Source: Roseiflexus castenholzii DSM 13941
GTDB lineage: Bacteria; Chloroflexota; Chloroflexia; Chloroflexales; Roseiflexaceae
DNA: 64,000 nucleotides
Direction: 5' to 3'
Assembly (NCBI RefSeq): GCF_000017805.1
Contig: NC_009767.1
Span: 3,162,001-3,226,000 of the forward strand
Positions 25,446-35,069 of this stretch are shown here, one piece after another; the stretch's first letter is position 1; each line of letters begins with the position of its first letter. A program made the position numbers and the translations under genes. Below the pieces are notes generated by a model. That model saw only the letters and a program-made list of their open reading frames with translations. It was not told the DNA's origin and did not search any database.

Positions 25446-28400
25446 TCAAGGATCTATCCCCCCGCTTGCCGCAACCCTCACCTTCCCGACAACTGCGGCT
25501 TCCTGTCCGGCAACCAGAATGGGACGACCGGTTGATGGGTCGTACACAATGAGCAACAGGCGGTAATCGCCAGGCGGCGTGGCGGCATCGAGCGTCAACG
25601 GGATGTCCTGCCGCACTGCTGCACCGGGCTTCCAGGCAGGTACAGGAAGCCAATCGCCGAGTACGCCGTCCCACTGCGCCCATTTGCGGTTTTCATCATC
25701 CAGCACCTGGAACGATACCATTGGTGACCGATCCTGGTTCTCACGGTCGCCGGTTGCACGCCAGAAGACCTGAACGTTCAGACGTTCACCGGGGGAGAGT
25801 GGCGTCACAGGAGTCACGCCAGGCGGGGGTGATTGGCGCTCCAGAACAATCTGTTCCAGCGCCAGGCGCAACTCGTCACACATCAGCGGCGTTCCGGCGA
25901 GAAGTGCGCGCTGATGCGCGGGGAGCGGCGAGGCGTCAGATCGGGCGCGGGCAGTTTCGACCGAGAAGAAGACCGGCTCGAAGGTCGCCACGGCGCCCTC
26001 GCTCATGGTCATGGTAAAAAGCGGCGCCTGCGCAACGACCGCACCGCCGCTATAGATCGCCAGAACGCCAAAGTAGCGACCGTCGGGAGGATTTACGGCG
26101 ACATCGGCTGCCAGCATCGGTGCAGGAGCGCCATTCATTCGCGCTTCGGAAGCGCCGCGTGCCAGATCGAGCGCCAACCGCCATTCACCTTCCAAAGGCG
26201 CAGCAGCCAGCAACCGCGCGATGCGCACCGGCGCATCGAACGTATCGCCGATAATAATCACTTCGTAACGCAAGGCGTGATTGCCTGGATTTGCCAGACT
26301 TGTCGATAGAACGATCTGATCGCCCTGTTGTTCGCTCGTTGCGCTCCATGCCACGCGCGTTATGTCGAGCGATGTCGAGACCGGCGTCGGCGTATCGGTT
26401 GGGGACACAACAGCATGCACCAGCGCCAGCGGCGCTGTGGGGATGACCTGTACAGTCGAACTGCTCCCTGTTTTGATCGTTGTAACCCCTGCCTCTAGCG
26501 AGAGCGTTGTGGTGGTATGCCCCTGACGCAACATTACCGTCTGCGCTTCCAGCGCTGCCAGCGTCAGGCGCAACGTCGCTGCGTGCGGCATCTCCAGAGT
26601 AAAGGGTTCGTTGGGCGCAATGACGCGATTGTGCCCGGCACGTCGCCAGATTGCCAGCGATGCGGGCGATTTTGGATCGACTGCTGCAATGACATAACTC
26701 TCGCTGCGTCCCAGAACAAAGGTGGCATCCGGCGGCATTTCGTAGAGAGCAATCGCGCTACTCCGCCAGCGCTCCTTCGCGCCAACGTCCAGGGGCCAGG
26801 GGTCCTCGCGCGCTGCCAGCACGACATAGTTCGGCGTTTCGCCAGGAGACCAGAACGATTGCGCAGCATACGCGGCGGGAACCCGTCCCCAGAGTTCCTT
26901 GCCATACAGCATTGTCGCCAGCATACCATTGATCGGTCCGGTCAGGGTCTCGTCGCCGCTCAACAACACGGTCGCGCCATGCGGCAGTTGCGCCGCTACC
27001 CGGTCGAATGCAGCAATATCACGGGTGAAGATTGCCGGTCCGCGTATATGATCGGCGACCGTCAGCGATTGCGACCAACCGGTGCAGGCAAGGATCAGCA
27101 GAGCAGCGCTGGACGCCAGCAGCATCCCGGTGCGCTTTGTCCATTGGGCGATTCGTTCTACCCCTGACGCAGTCAGCCCCCAGATGACGAACGAAGTGTA
27201 CGCAGCGCCTTTCATAAAGCCATATTCATACGGTCTGCCAAAGCGTAGCCAGATCAACGCTGCTGCGACGGCAGCAATGGTCAGTGTCCAGCGTAATCGC
27301 GTGCGTTCACCGGCATCAGCGTCATTGCGCCACCGGTGCGGCAGAACCAACGCTGCACATCCCGGCAACACCGTCGCCAGCAGCGCAACTCCGATCAGCA
27401 ACGAAGGTGGTTGATCACCGTCGTTAGACAGGCGAAATGCGGTCAATCCCAGGATTTCATCGACGCCGATAAACCGATCCGGTCCGATTTTTGGCTCGAT
27501 CAGCGAGTAGCGAAAACTGAACCCCTCGAAGTAATCCTGAACCGCCAGCGCAGACGCAGCCAGGGTCAATCCGGCAAGTGCCAGCGCCGCCAGCGCCAGC
27601 GAGATCGGCGTCGTGTACGGCTGCGGATGACGCCATGTTTCGAACAGACGCGCCGCTCCTGCGGCTGAAATGAGCGGAACGGCGATAACCAGCGCCGGAT
27701 AGTAGGCGATGGGTATGGCAGCCAGAGCGATTGCCGCCAGCAGCGCTCCACGCCATGCCGCCAGACGACGCTGTGCCAGATCATCAACGGCTGCCAGCCC
27801 GGTGGTGAGCGCCAGCGCCAGTAGACACCAGGCGGACATCTGCATCCCGAAGTTGAAATAGCCGATCCAGAGCATCAGCGAGGTCAGCGCGGTGAGCGTT
27901 GCTCCCAGAAATGATCCGACCCGCCCTGCGTCCATCGTTGCGCGCAGCCAGACATACATCGCCAGTACAGCCAGCGCACGCATAAACGCAATGACAGGCG
28001 CGAATGATGCCAGTGCGCTGGCGCCGCTGAAGATCATCGTCATTCCATGAAATATCGAAAAGCCAAGGGTTAGCCCGATTCGCGGTGGATGCGTCACAAG
28101 GTCGCGCAGGAGACTCTGTGGCGCTTCCGGAATGCGCGGCAGGGAATAGTCGATCAGGTGCTGCGCCATCGGCAGGTAAGCCTCGGTATCCCATCCGCGC
28201 CCAATGATCGTTGGATAGCCGTACTCGAGCAACGGCAGGATGCCTGTCAGCAGCGCCAGCAATGGTGGGATCAGCGCCTCTGGTTGGGCACGCAACCATG
28301 CCAGCGGTTGTGGCGGCCCCTCTGCACGCCAGGTGAGAATGTTCAGAACGGTGGCGCCGATCAGGATGACTGCCACTGTCCAACGCAAGTTGAGCACCAG

Positions 28401-28577
28401 GCTCGCCAGCATGAACCCGCTCCAGAGCAGGACGACATAGCCGATCAGCGGCGTCAATGGCGCGCGGAATGATGCAAGCGACGGTGGCAACGCCAACCGC
28501 GCCGCACCCCATCCGACGTAGCAACACAACACCGCTGCTGCAATCAGAATGAGGCTCAGTTCGGCAATGAACGACAT
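25446..28577 (-). CDS. large polytopic membrane protein, unknown function
   Basis: A 1043-residue protein. About 13 hydrophobic helices fill residues 1-510, in the style of GT-C enzymes and bacterial PMT-like proteins. The C-terminal half (about 520-1043) is extracytoplasmic and beta-rich, with immunoglobulin-like blocks and a Pro/Thr linker near 735-745 (SPTDTPTPVSTS). The last 100 residues resemble a carbohydrate-binding or DOMON-like sandwich (VNVQVFWRA-type pattern seen as LNVQVFWRATGD). It probably handles cell-surface sugars or lipid-linked substrates. It stands alone, transcribed on the minus strand. I cannot assign an enzymatic role. Confidence 0.65.
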   Translation of the reverse strand: MSFIAELSLILIAAAVLCCYVGWGAARLALPPSLASFRAPLTPLIGYVVLLWSGFMLASLVLNLRWTVAVILIGATVLNILTWRAEGPPQPLAWLRAQPEALIPPLLALLTGILPLLEYGYPTIIGRGWDTEAYLPMAQHLIDYSLPRIPEAPQSLLRDLVTHPPRIGLTLGFSIFHGMTMIFSGASALASFAPVIAFMRALAVLAMYVWLRATMDAGRVGSFLGATLTALTSLMLWIGYFNFGMQMSAWCLLALALTTGLAAVDDLAQRRLAAWRGALLAAIALAAIPIAYYPALVIAVPLISAAGAARLFETWRHPQPYTTPISLALAALALAGLTLAASALAVQDYFEGFSFRYSLIEPKIGPDRFIGVDEILGLTAFRLSNDGDQPPSLLIGVALLATVLPGCAALVLPHRWRNDADAGERTRLRWTLTIAAVAAALIWLRFGRPYEYGFMKGAAYTSFVIWGLTASGVERIAQWTKRTGMLLASSAALLILACTGWSQSLTVADHIRGPAIFTRDIAAFDRVAAQLPHGATVLLSGDETLTGPINGMLATMLYGKELWGRVPAAYAAQSFWSPGETPNYVVLAAREDPWPLDVGAKERWRSSAIALYEMPPDATFVLGRSESYVIAAVDPKSPASLAIWRRAGHNRVIAPNEPFTLEMPHAATLRLTLAALEAQTVMLRQGHTTTTLSLEAGVTTIKTGSSSTVQVIPTAPLALVHAVVSPTDTPTPVSTSLDITRVAWSATSEQQGDQIVLSTSLANPGNHALRYEVIIIGDTFDAPVRIARLLAAAPLEGEWRLALDLARGASEARMNGAPAPMLAADVAVNPPDGRYFGVLAIYSGGAVVAQAPLFTMTMSEGAVATFEPVFFSVETARARSDASPLPAHQRALLAGTPLMCDELRLALEQIVLERQSPPPGVTPVTPLSPGERLNVQVFWRATGDRENQDRSPMVSFQVLDDENRKWAQWDGVLGDWLPVPAWKPGAAVRQDIPLTLDAATPPGDYRLLLIVYDPSTGRPILVAGQEAAVVGKVRVAASGGIDP

Positions 28578-29126
28578 GGTGTTGGACTACTCTGGCAATT
28601 GGCGAGGAAGCGTCCTGGCGGATATATCCGCCAGCGCTGGGGTGCAGTCGATAGCCAGGAGATAAACCGAAGAGAGCCATTGATACGCATCGGAAGAATG
28701 CACAAGATGTTCAACATACGGCTTGTTCTGTGATACCAGCATATATGCTCTCAGTGAAGGAACAGGACGATAGCATGGCGTCTGGTCTGGCATTGCCAAT
28801 CATAGGGGGAAATCGGCGGTTCTGCAAGCGGGAGGGGAAAGACGCACAGCGCGTATCGCGCAGGGAGAGGGATGAGTAGCATGGCTTCGTGGACCGTCGC
28901 GCGCTGCGAGGCACACGAGATTGAGGCTCGAACGAGGAACGTAGAAGATACAGGCAGAAGACCATTCCGCTCCTTGCGATCTCCGCTGTGCAATCGTCTC
29001 GACCGCGGAACACCATCGACGAATTGGAATCTGCCCGTCGCCGGTTCTCCATACCGTCTCACGAGTCCTGAAACCTGACCCCTGATCCGGTGCTCAGTTC
29101 TCGGTTCTCAGCGCCCCTCCAAAGTC
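28578..29126. other. intergenic region without a supported gene
   Basis: A 549-base gap. Short ORFs on both strands are Arg/Ser-rich and look like chance frames. A GGTTCTC-type run (29091-29110) sits directly before the aminotransferase promoter. Nothing else is recognised. Confidence 0.55.
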
Positions 29127-29135
29127 TGGTATGAT
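29127..29135 (+). promoter_or_regulatory. extended -10 promoter of the aminotransferase-thiolase operon
   Basis: TGGTATGAT is an extended -10 element, 39 bases before the ATG at 29174. The -35 region falls inside the GGTTCTC run and has no clear match. Confidence 0.55.
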
Positions 29136-29173
29136 AGAAACAGTCTATCGCTTCGCACATCAGGGATCGACCA

Positions 29174-30106
29174 ATGACCTCCAACCGTTTTGCGTTCTTC
29201 AACGGGGAATTTGTTCCAATCGAACAGGCGCAAGTCAGTGTGATGACTGCGGCGCTGAACTATGGTCTCGGTGTCTTCGAAGGCATTCGCGCCTACTGGA
29301 ATGCCGATGATGGTCAGTTGTACGTTTTCCATCTCCGCGAACACATGGAACGTCTGAGACGCTCGTGCAACATCATGTTCATGAATCTGCCCTACAGCGT
29401 CGATGAACTGTACGATCTGACCGTAGAACTGCTTCGACGTGAAGCCTTTCGTGAGGACGCCTATATTCGTCCGCTGGTCTTCAAGAGCGACCATACTATC
29501 GCTGTTCGCCTCAACAATATGACCGACGCCTTTGTGCTCTACGCCGTTCCCTTTGGTCAATACATTCCCGGAACGGCAGTGCGCGCATGCGTATCCTCCT
29601 GGCGGCGCATCGAGGACAATATCATGCCATCGCGCGCAAAGGTCTCCGGTGGGTATGTGAACTCGGCGCTGGCGAAGACGGAGGCGCTACTCAACGGCTA
29701 CGATGAAGCGATTGTGCTCGGCGGCGACGGGCAGGTCTCGGAGGCGAGCGCGGCGAACCTGTATATTGTGCGCAACGGCGCTCTCATTACGCCGCCGATC
29801 ACCAGCGATATTCTCGAAGGGATCACCCGGCGCGTGGTGGCGCACCTGGCGCAGGCGGAGCTGGGTGTGCCGGTGATCGAGCGACCCATCGATCGCACCG
29901 AGTTGTATGTGGCGGAGGAAGCCTTCTTCTGCGGCACCGGCGCCGAAGTCAAACCGATTATCGAGATCGACCGGCGACCGGTGGGGAGTGGCGCTGTTGG
30001 CGAGATTACTGCGCGCCTGGCGGAATTGTATAGCGCTGTGGTGCGTGGATGCCTGCCCGCCTACCGCGCTTGGTGTACGCCGGTGTACATCGACGAAGGA
30101 GCATGA
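29174..30106 (+). CDS. ilvE: branched-chain amino acid aminotransferase
   Basis: A 310-residue class IV PLP aminotransferase. It transfers the amino group between glutamate and branched-chain 2-oxo acids, the last step of valine, leucine and isoleucine synthesis. Visible motifs are ALNYGLGVFEGIRAY near 27-41, the PLP lysine K156 in MPSRAKVSGGYVNS, and the C-terminal SEASAANLYIV and GITRRVV. Length matches IlvE. The stop overlaps the ATG at 30103 (ATGA), and the thiolase follows in the same operon. D-amino acid transaminase is an alternative within class IV, but the sequence is closer to IlvE. Confidence 0.9.
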   Translation: MTSNRFAFFNGEFVPIEQAQVSVMTAALNYGLGVFEGIRAYWNADDGQLYVFHLREHMERLRRSCNIMFMNLPYSVDELYDLTVELLRREAFREDAYIRPLVFKSDHTIAVRLNNMTDAFVLYAVPFGQYIPGTAVRACVSSWRRIEDNIMPSRAKVSGGYVNSALAKTEALLNGYDEAIVLGGDGQVSEASAANLYIVRNGALITPPITSDILEGITRRVVAHLAQAELGVPVIERPIDRTELYVAEEAFFCGTGAEVKPIIEIDRRPVGSGAVGEITARLAELYSAVVRGCLPAYRAWCTPVYIDEGA

Positions 30107-30108
30107 CT

Positions 30109-31266
30109 ATGGCGGAAGCGTTGCTGATCGAAGCGGTTCGCACGCCTGTTGGGAAGCACGGGAAGGCGCTGCGAGCGATCCATCCCGTTGATCTCCTTGG
30201 TCAGCACATCGCTGCGCTCCTGGCGCGCGTCGGCGTCGATCCCGCCGCTATCAACGACGTTATCGCCGGGTGCGTCGGTCAGTCAGGGGAACAGTCCGCC
30301 AATATCGCGCGCAACGCCTGGCTTGCCGCCGGTCTGCCCGAGTCGATCCCGGCGACGACCATCGACCGGCAGTGCGGTTCGAGTCTCCAGGCGATCCATT
30401 TCGCGGCGCAGGGGGTGATGGCAGGTGTATACGACCTGGTCATCGCTGCTGGCGTCGAGTCGATGACGCGCGTACCGCTTGGCGCCTCGATTGCGGTCGG
30501 TCCTGGAACCCCGCTCAGCCCACGTCTGGCGCAGCGCTATGGTCTGGATCGCGGTTGGTTCGATCAGGCGCGTGGTGCTGAGCGGATCGCGCGTGAGTGG
30601 CGTTTGACGCGCGAAGACCTCGATCAGTATAGTCTGCGCAGTCACCGCCTGGCTGCCGCAGCGCGCGACGCCGGTCGCTTTGCGACCGAAATCATCCCGG
30701 TTGCACTGCCGGGCGGAGGTGTATTCGATGCTGATGAGGGCATTCGCGCCGACACATCGGTGGAGCAACTCGCTGCTCTCAAGCCGGCTTTTCCCGACCT
30801 GGACCTGATCACGGCTGGCAACGCCAGCCAGATTTCCGACGGTGCGGCGGCGGCGCTGATCGCGTCTCCGTCAGCCGCGCGCGCGCTGGGGCTGCGACCG
30901 CGCGCCCGATTCGTCTCGTTCGCCGTTGTTGGCGTCGATCCGGTGACCATGCTCACCGGGCCGATTCCGGTGACGCGACGCGCATTGGAACGGGCAGGTC
31001 TCCGTGTTGAGGACATCGACCTGTTTGAAGTCAACGAAGCCTTTGCACCGGTCGTGCTGGCATGGCAGAAAGAGATCGGCGCGCCATGGGAGCGAGTTAA
31101 TGTTAATGGCGGCGCAATTGCGCTCGGACATCCGCTGGGTGCAACGGGCGGACGAATGATGGCGACGCTCGTGCACGAACTGGAGCGGCGTAGCGGACGA
31201 TACGGGCTAATTGCCATCTGCGAAGGGGGCGGCATGGCGAATGCAACGATTATCGAGCGCGTGTAG
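30109..31266 (+). CDS. thiolase (acetyl-CoA acetyltransferase-like)
   Basis: A 385-residue thiolase. The nucleophilic Cys is C89 in TIDRQCGSSLQA. The second catalytic set is NGGAIALGHPLGATGGR and the C-terminal CEGGGMAN. It can condense or cleave acyl-CoA at the 3-oxo position. ATG 30109 has an ideal AAGGAG site 7 bases upstream, whereas ATG 30103, which overlaps the aminotransferase stop, is too close. Pairing with a branched-chain aminotransferase suggests amino acid or fatty acid breakdown, but acetoacetyl-CoA formation is equally possible. Confidence 0.9.
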   Translation: MAEALLIEAVRTPVGKHGKALRAIHPVDLLGQHIAALLARVGVDPAAINDVIAGCVGQSGEQSANIARNAWLAAGLPESIPATTIDRQCGSSLQAIHFAAQGVMAGVYDLVIAAGVESMTRVPLGASIAVGPGTPLSPRLAQRYGLDRGWFDQARGAERIAREWRLTREDLDQYSLRSHRLAAAARDAGRFATEIIPVALPGGGVFDADEGIRADTSVEQLAALKPAFPDLDLITAGNASQISDGAAAALIASPSAARALGLRPRARFVSFAVVGVDPVTMLTGPIPVTRRALERAGLRVEDIDLFEVNEAFAPVVLAWQKEIGAPWERVNVNGGAIALGHPLGATGGRMMATLVHELERRSGRYGLIAICEGGGMANATIIERV

Positions 31267-31274
31267 ACATTACC

Positions 31275-31892
31275 CTACTCCGCATCGAACACTGCATCGA
31301 CACTCACAGCAAAGCCGTCGAGCAATCGGGGAACCGCCTGTTCGCTACGACGGAACACGCCAAACGTGCTGTATACGTCGTGCTCCAACGCCAGGACCGT
31401 GATTGTTTCGTCCAGGGGGTTGACAATCCAGTATTCAGGTATGCCCGCCTGTGCGTAATCGCGTGGTTTTTCGACTGTGTCACGCTCTGGATGATCAGGG
31501 CTTACGATCTCGACAACGAGATCGGCGCCCAGCCAGAACTCGTTCTGATTTCGTGGATCGCGGGCATCGCAGAGAAGCATGATATCCGGCTCACGGAAAG
31601 CGCCCGGACGCACTCGCAGCCGTAACGGGGCATAGAATACGGCGCCGCCCCTGGGTTGCACGAACGCGAGCAAAGCGAGCACGAGAAAGAGTGAAATCGC
31701 TTGATGCTTTCGCGTTGGCATGGGCAACACCTCGATAACGCCGTCGGTAAACTCGATGAGGCGGTTGGTCTGCCGGGCGAGGGCGAGGTACTGCTCCTCG
31801 CTCCATAAACCCTGCAAGGCGTCCAGGTCAATGTCAAGGCTATCGGCTGCGCGTACCATGCGAAGCTGACCTGTCGATGCTGGGGCAGTCAT
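31275..31892 (-). CDS. Uma2 family protein (DUF820, restriction-endonuclease-like fold)
   Basis: A 205-residue Uma2/DUF820 protein with a PD-(D/E)XK-like core: REPDIMLLCD, then the strand LVVEIVSPDHPERDTVEKPRDYAQAGIPEYWIVNP. The E and K residues of the nuclease motif are present. These proteins are abundant in cyanobacteria and Chloroflexota; their function is not established. It is convergent with the thiolase gene, with stops 8 bases apart, and has no evident partner. Confidence 0.85.
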   Translation of the reverse strand: MTAPASTGQLRMVRAADSLDIDLDALQGLWSEEQYLALARQTNRLIEFTDGVIEVLPMPTRKHQAISLFLVLALLAFVQPRGGAVFYAPLRLRVRPGAFREPDIMLLCDARDPRNQNEFWLGADLVVEIVSPDHPERDTVEKPRDYAQAGIPEYWIVNPLDETITVLALEHDVYSTFGVFRRSEQAVPRLLDGFAVSVDAVFDAE

Positions 31893-32140
31893 AAAACATC
31901 TCCGTTATAAAGAATTATGCTCATTTGTAGATGAGAATATCGCTCCTGAACGTCTCAAGTGCGCAGTGCTGTATGCTGGCAGTATAGTCAAGCATTCCGA
32001 GACGCGCAAGGTGTCCACTATGCTGAACCGCTCTGCCTCTGCGTGCAACAATGCGGTGAACGGATCTGACGGAGCACTGTGCATACAGGGATACACGGAC
32101 AACGAGACGACGTGCGCGATTCCTGATTTCAGGCTTCTGG

Positions 32141-32168
32141 TGCTCGGTTCTCGGTTCTCAGTTCTCAA
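32141..32168. repeat. GGTTCTC-type tandem run
   Basis: Tandem GGTTCTC/AGTTCTC units, same family as 19891-19923 and 29091-29110. Confidence 0.5.
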
Positions 32169-32210
32169 CCATTTGTGAGCATTTCTTTCGACTTCCCACG
32201 ATTATGCCCG

Positions 32211-32239
32211 TTGCATGATTCCGCATACTGATGTAATAT
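32211..32239 (+). promoter_or_regulatory. promoter of ppdK
   Basis: TTGCAT (32211-32216) and TAATAT (32234-32239) with 17-base spacing. The predicted leader to ATG 32339 is about 93 bases, ending in an AAAGGGGG ribosome site. Confidence 0.6.
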
Positions 32240-32338
32240 CCTGAATAATTCCAAAGGTTGCGACGGATGTATACTCCGCACCCTTTTTTTGCGTCGCAGC
32301 CCGATGGAATACAGGTCTTCACAAAAGGGGGAAACATT

Positions 32339-35008
32339 ATGTCTAAAAAATGGGTCTACCTTTTCACCGAAGGTAATGCGTCGATGCGCGATCTCCTCGG
32401 TGGCAAAGGCGCTGGCGTGGCTGAGATGACCCGTACCGGCGTGCCTGTTCCTCCAGGTTTCACTATTACCACCGAAGCATGCAACGAATACTACGCGCGA
32501 GGCAAGCAGTTCCCCGAAGGTTTGTGGGAACAGACCCTCGCAGCGCTGAAAGTGATCGAAGAACAGGTCGGCAAGAAGTTCGGCGACCCGGACAACCCGC
32601 TGCTTGTATCAGTTCGATCTGGCGCACGCGAGTCGATGCCGGGTATGATGGATACCGTCCTTAATCTTGGTCTCAACAAAGAGACGCTCGCGGGACTCGC
32701 TCGCCTCACCAACAACCCGCGCTTTGCTGCTGATGCCTACCGGCGATTCGTTCAGTTGTTCGGCAAGATCGTGCTCGGTGTTGATGGCGAGAAGTTCGAG
32801 CATGTCATGAGTGAGGCGAAAGGCAGGGATCGCCAGGATACCGACCTGACCGCCGAAGAATTGATGCAGATCGCCGAGACGTTCAAAGCGATCATCAAAG
32901 AAGATGCCGGGGTCGATTTTCCGGAAGACCCTTATGAGCAATTGCGGATGGCGATCACGGCGGTCTTCAACTCCTGGATGGGACGCCGCGCCGTCGATTA
33001 TCGCCGCGTCTACAAAATCCCGGACACGCTCGGCACCGGCGTGAACGTGCAGACGATGGTGTTCGGCAATATGGGCAACGACAGCGCAACCGGCGTTGCC
33101 TTCACGCGCAACCCGGCAACCGGCGCCGATGAACTGTACGGCGAGTATCTGGTGAACGCACAGGGTGAAGATGTGGTGGCGGGCATCCGCACGCCCAAAC
33201 CGATCAGCAAACTGCGCGAGGAAATGCCGGAGGTGTACGAGCAGTTTTCCCAGATCGCCAAGATGCTCGAACGGCACTACAAAGATGTGCAGGATGTTGA
33301 GTTCACCATCGAGCGTGGTAAACTCTGGATGCTTCAAACGCGCAACGGTAAGCGCACCGGTATGGCCGCAGTGAAGATTGCAGTCGATATGGTCAACGAA
33401 GGGCTGATCGATAAGCGCACCGCACTCCGCCGCGTCCAACCGGAGATGCTCAACCAGTTCCTCTTTCCAATCGTCAATCCCGCTGCTGCCGAGCACGCCA
33501 CCAGACTGGCGCGTGGACTGGCCGCCGGTCCCGGTGCTGCCCAGGGACGCATCGTACTCGATCCCGACGAAGCGGCGGCGCGCTCCGAGCAGGGTGAGCG
33601 TGTCATTCTAGTGCGCACCGAGACGGCGCCGGAAGATTTTCATGGCATGGTTGCGTCCCAGGCAATCCTGACGGCGCGCGGTGGCTTGACCAGCCACGCG
33701 GCGGTGGTGGCGCGTCAACTCGGCAAGTGCTGCGTCTGCGGTTGTGGCGACCTGGAGATTGACTATAAGGCCGGCGCCGTTCATGTGCATGGAACTGATG
33801 TCATCCTGAAGGACGGCGACTGGATTACGGTCGACGGGCACTCCGGCTGGGTCTATGCCGGTCAGGTCGAAACGCAGGAAGCCGAAGTCATTCAGGTCAT
33901 TCGTGGTCAGATGAAGCCGGAAGACTCGAAACTCTACGGCTACTTCACCACGTTCCTGAGTTGGGCAGATGAAGTGCGTCGTCTGGGAGTGCGCGCCAAT
34001 GCCGACACGCCGACCGATGCGCGGGTGGCGCGACTCTTTGGCGCTGAGGGCATCGGTCTGTGCCGAACCGAGCACATGTTCTTTGAGGGCGACCGTATCG
34101 ACGCCGTGCGCGAAATGATTGTGGCAGACACGCCGGAAGATCGGCGCAGGGCGTTAGCAAAGATCGAGCCGCTCCAGCAAGGCGACTTCGAGGGTATTTT
34201 TGAAGTCATGGACGGACTGCCGGTGACGATCCGCACGCTCGACCCGCCGCTCCATGAATTCCTGCCGCACGGCGACCGCGAGATCGAGGAACTGGCGCAC
34301 AAGATGGGCATCGACGTCGCCACGCTCAAAGCAAAGATTGAGGGCCTGCGCGAGGCGAACCCAATGCTCGGCTTCCGTGGCTGCCGTCTGGGCATCGAGT
34401 ACCCCGAAATCACCGAGATGCAGGCGCGCGCCATTTTCCATGCCGCAGCCAATTGTCAGGCGCGCGGCATCAAGGTGCATCCTGAGATCATGATCCCGCT
34501 CGTCGGCGATGTGAGTGAACTGCGCATGCAAGGTGATATTGTGCGTCGCGTCGCCGATGAAGTGATGGCGGAAACCGGGCAAAAGATCGATTATCTGCTC
34601 GGCACCATGATCGAAGTGCCGCGTGCCGCACTGACTGCCGACAAGATCGCAACGATTGCCGAGTTCTTCTCCTTCGGCACCAACGATCTGACGCAGATGA
34701 CGTTCGGTATGAGCCGTGACGATGCAGGACGTTTCCTACCGCTCTATGTCGAGCGCAAACTTCTGAAGGACGATCCGTTCGAGGTGCTGGATCAGGAAGG
34801 CGTCGGGCAACTGGTGCGCATGGGTGTCGAGCGTGGACGCAGCACCCGCCCCGATCTGAAGACCGGCATCTGCGGTGAGCACGGCGGCGAGCCAGAGAGC
34901 GTGAAGTTCTGCCACCGCGTCGGTCTCAACTATGTGTCGTGCAGCCCGTACCGCGTCGTCATCGCCCGGCTCGCTGCGGCGCAGGCAGTTCTCGAAGAAC
35001 AGAAGTAG
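32339..35008 (+). CDS. ppdK: pyruvate, phosphate dikinase
   Basis: An 889-residue PPDK, which interconverts pyruvate, ATP and phosphate with PEP, AMP and pyrophosphate. The N-terminal ATP-grasp domain is seen from GGKGAGVAEMTR. The swivelling phosphohistidine is H453 in GGLTSHAAVVARQLG. The C-terminal PEP/pyruvate barrel has GLCRTEHMFF and the catalytic Cys at about 845 in GICGEHGGEPESVKF. ATG 32339 is fixed by the AAAGGGGG ribosome site and family length; an upstream open frame to 32258 is not used. It can supply PEP from pyruvate for gluconeogenesis in a bacterium that also carries malic enzyme (44250). The gene is monocistronic and followed by a repeat array. Confidence 0.97.
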   Translation: MSKKWVYLFTEGNASMRDLLGGKGAGVAEMTRTGVPVPPGFTITTEACNEYYARGKQFPEGLWEQTLAALKVIEEQVGKKFGDPDNPLLVSVRSGARESMPGMMDTVLNLGLNKETLAGLARLTNNPRFAADAYRRFVQLFGKIVLGVDGEKFEHVMSEAKGRDRQDTDLTAEELMQIAETFKAIIKEDAGVDFPEDPYEQLRMAITAVFNSWMGRRAVDYRRVYKIPDTLGTGVNVQTMVFGNMGNDSATGVAFTRNPATGADELYGEYLVNAQGEDVVAGIRTPKPISKLREEMPEVYEQFSQIAKMLERHYKDVQDVEFTIERGKLWMLQTRNGKRTGMAAVKIAVDMVNEGLIDKRTALRRVQPEMLNQFLFPIVNPAAAEHATRLARGLAAGPGAAQGRIVLDPDEAAARSEQGERVILVRTETAPEDFHGMVASQAILTARGGLTSHAAVVARQLGKCCVCGCGDLEIDYKAGAVHVHGTDVILKDGDWITVDGHSGWVYAGQVETQEAEVIQVIRGQMKPEDSKLYGYFTTFLSWADEVRRLGVRANADTPTDARVARLFGAEGIGLCRTEHMFFEGDRIDAVREMIVADTPEDRRRALAKIEPLQQGDFEGIFEVMDGLPVTIRTLDPPLHEFLPHGDREIEELAHKMGIDVATLKAKIEGLREANPMLGFRGCRLGIEYPEITEMQARAIFHAAANCQARGIKVHPEIMIPLVGDVSELRMQGDIVRRVADEVMAETGQKIDYLLGTMIEVPRAALTADKIATIAEFFSFGTNDLTQMTFGMSRDDAGRFLPLYVERKLLKDDPFEVLDQEGVGQLVRMGVERGRSTRPDLKTGICGEHGGEPESVKFCHRVGLNYVSCSPYRVVIARLAAAQAVLEEQK

Positions 35009-35069
35009 GGCTGTCGGTGGGGACGGTTCATTGCACCGTCCCCACTCCATGGTAATATCTCAGTGAGTC

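Larger units (their letters stand above)
31893..32338. other. intergenic region upstream of ppdK
   Basis: A 446-base gap. Short frames (for example 31966-32178) have no family features. It holds a GGTTCTC-type run at 32141-32168 and the ppdK promoter at 32211-32239. The rest shows nothing recognisable. Confidence 0.55.

Noticed and set aside
28711..29062. Two minus-strand ORFs of 103-113 codons
   Set aside because: Arg/Ser-rich, no ribosome site, no family; judged chance frames.
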